Assembly (NCBI GenBank): GCA_910588965.1
Contig: CAJUSO010000038.1
Span: 1-34,738, forward strand
DNA length: 34,738 nucleotides
Direction: 5' to 3'
Origin: an uncultured Lachnospiraceae bacterium
Lineage (GTDB): Bacteria; Bacillota; Clostridia; Lachnospirales; Lachnospiraceae
Part shown: positions 33,710-34,738 of the stretch, piece by piece
How the letters are laid out: each line of letters starts with the position of its first letter
How positions within the stretch are numbered: position 1 is the first letter of the stretch
The notes under the pieces: model-generated
What the model was told of the DNA's origin: nothing
The model's input: the letters and a program-made list of their open reading frames with translations, nothing else
Database searches by the model: none
Position numbers and translations under genes: made by a program

Positions 33710-34120
33710 ATGCGGGTAATCTTAAAAGCAGAAAACATAGAAAAATGGTATGGAAATGAGAAGACAGGCGTGCAGGCCCTTCGGGGGATTGATCTGGAGA
33801 TTGAGGAAGGCATGTTCTATGCCATGATAGGCAAGAGCGGCTCAGGCAAATCCACTTTGCTGCATATTTTAGGGGGGCTGGATGAGCCTACCAAGGGAGC
33901 CATCTATCTGGAAGGGGAGAATATCCTGCTGGCAGATGAGCCCACAGGCAACCTGGATGAAAAGACAAGCAGGGAAGTGATGGGCCTGTTAAGGGAATCA
34001 GCCAGGGCGTTCCGGCAGACAATGGTGCTTGTTACCCATGAGAAAGAAATCGCCGGCCAGGCAGGCCGGGTGGTGACGATTTCAGACGGAAGGATCCAAT
34101 CAATACAGGGAAAGGGATAG
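33710..34120 (+). pseudogene. ABC transporter ATPase with internal deletion (LolD/MacB type)
   Basis: The 136-codon frame starts like a MacB-type ATPase with Walker A GKSGSGKST and HILGGLDEPTKGAIYLEGENI. It then jumps straight to Walker B and beyond (LLADEPTGNLDEKTSREV, VLVTHEKEIAGQAGRVV). A normal member has about 230 residues; some 95 are missing, including the Q-loop and the LSGGQ signature. The joint near 33931 sits at ATCCTGCTG, which would fit recombination at a short repeat. The reading frame is kept, so a short protein may exist, but it cannot be a working ATPase. It pairs with the broken permease 39 bp upstream. Confidence 0.9.
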
Positions 34121-34125
34121 GACTA

Positions 34126-34719
34126 TTGGGCGTGGTATGCAGTGCTAGCCTTGTCTGCGATTATGATATTGATATATTAATTGTAGCAGAATATATGGAT
34201 GATGAGCAAGAACTTTACGCATTGTTTCGTAAAAGCAGCCATAAGTTGATAAGATGCAATACGGAAGGCTGTGATAGGATTAAGATTTGGAGCAGTTATA
34301 TTAATGTAAAATCCGAACTTCAGGAAGACAAATATTCCATCCAAATTATTAATGATACGTTTGTGTTGTGCAGCGTCCATTTGCTTTCAGACTCATATGT
34401 GGACCATAGTGAAGAAAGGCTGGAGGAAGCCAGAAAAATTATGTATGACGTTCAAATGGCAGAAGAAAAAATAAATTCCCCCAAAACGGTTATTATTGGG
34501 GATATGAATGAAATGCCCTATGGAAGAGGATGTTTAAATGCAAATGGATTTCATGGGTTACCAGCATTGAATGTTTCAGATAGGCCAACAAGAAAAGTTG
34601 ATAAAAAGGAATATCGGAAGTTTTATAACCCTATGTGGAATTTGTTTGGGGATTTTTCATATCCGCCAGGGACATTTTATCTCAATAACTCAAACTTCCC
34701 ACACCAGTTGGTGTGCTGA
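34126..34719 (+). pseudogene. Endonuclease/exonuclease/phosphatase-family fragment
   Basis: The open frame of 197 codons keeps the middle and late blocks of the EEP fold: DIDILIVAEYMDD, FVLCSVHLLSD with a catalytic histidine, and VIIGDMNEMPYGRG with the Asp-Asn metal/phosphate pair. The N-terminal metal-binding block (xxWNxxG) is missing, the frame begins at a TTG with no Shine-Dalgarno, and the end (after FYLNNSN) changes to an unrelated short tail. The gene looks cut at both ends, possibly at the C-terminus near an inverted repeat at 34701-34716. It is AT-richer than the genes before it. The catalytic role (phosphodiesterase, nuclease or phosphatase) cannot be decided. Confidence 0.65.
34701..34716. 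repeat. Palindrome at the right edge
   Basis: CACACCA and TGGTGTG form a near-perfect palindrome with 2-nt centre. It lies exactly where the EEP frame stops resembling its family, so it may mark the end of an inserted element beyond the window. The window ends 22 bp later, so the rest cannot be seen. Confidence 0.35.
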
Positions 34720-34738
34720 ACCTTGAAAAATCAATACT

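Overview
The window looks like a chromosomal segment from a Gram-positive anaerobe of the Clostridia, most likely Lachnospiraceae. Supporting signs are strong AGGAGG-type ribosome binding sites, consensus TTGACA/TATAAT promoters, pdxST vitamin B6 synthesis, AgrC/AgrA-like LytTR signalling, a clostridial-type cytoplasmic subtilase, and the Firmicutes order rplS - lepB - rbgA - lepB - rnhB - (FliK-like) - (FlhB-like) - yraN. The family-level assignment is inference from gene content, not from a marker gene comparison.

Left part, about 1-13,505: an accessory, AT-richer island. It opens with mobile-element debris: the end of a cysteine-rich KTR-type protein and a serine recombinase with two single-base deletions and no N-terminal catalytic part. 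Next come a large secreted CHAP-domain wall hydrolase (993 aa) and, convergent to it across a perfect 17-bp bidirectional terminator, a MATE drug exporter. The MATE gene has a 5' leader with an 8-codon upstream ORF and a terminator hairpin that ends at its Shine-Dalgarno sequence. A run of small, mostly same-strand 'modifier' genes follows: four GNAT acetyltransferases (the fourth paired with a TetR regulator under two tandem palindromes), an alkyltransferase-like protein, a SAM methyltransferase and a Vat/CatB-type acetyltransferase. An AraC regulator translationally coupled to a stand-alone ClpP, another GNAT and a GNAT remnant close the island.

Middle and right, about 13,505-31,750: GC-richer and mostly intact chromosomal genes. 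These are a rubredoxin-fused glutamate-synthase-like flavoprotein, a VOC protein, an S8 subtilase, a hemerythrin-unknown-REC fusion, a LytTR regulator with a GHKL kinase, pdxS-pdxT, a hybrid histidine kinase, and the rplS-to-yraN housekeeping run. The FliK-like member of that run carries an array of 12-residue repeats.

Right end, about 31,750-34,738: decaying accessory DNA. An FtsX-type ABC permease is cut by one in-frame amber codon. Its partner ATPase has an in-frame deletion of about 95 residues that removes the Q-loop and signature motif. An endonuclease/exonuclease/phosphatase-family fragment, apparently incomplete at both ends, closes the window in AT-richer sequence.

The most promising regulatory observations are the uORF/terminator leader of the MATE gene and the self-contained TetR operator-promoter at 8,006-8,053. 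The most unusual proteins are the hemerythrin-REC fusion, the AraC-coupled extra ClpP and the repeat-bearing FliK homologue.
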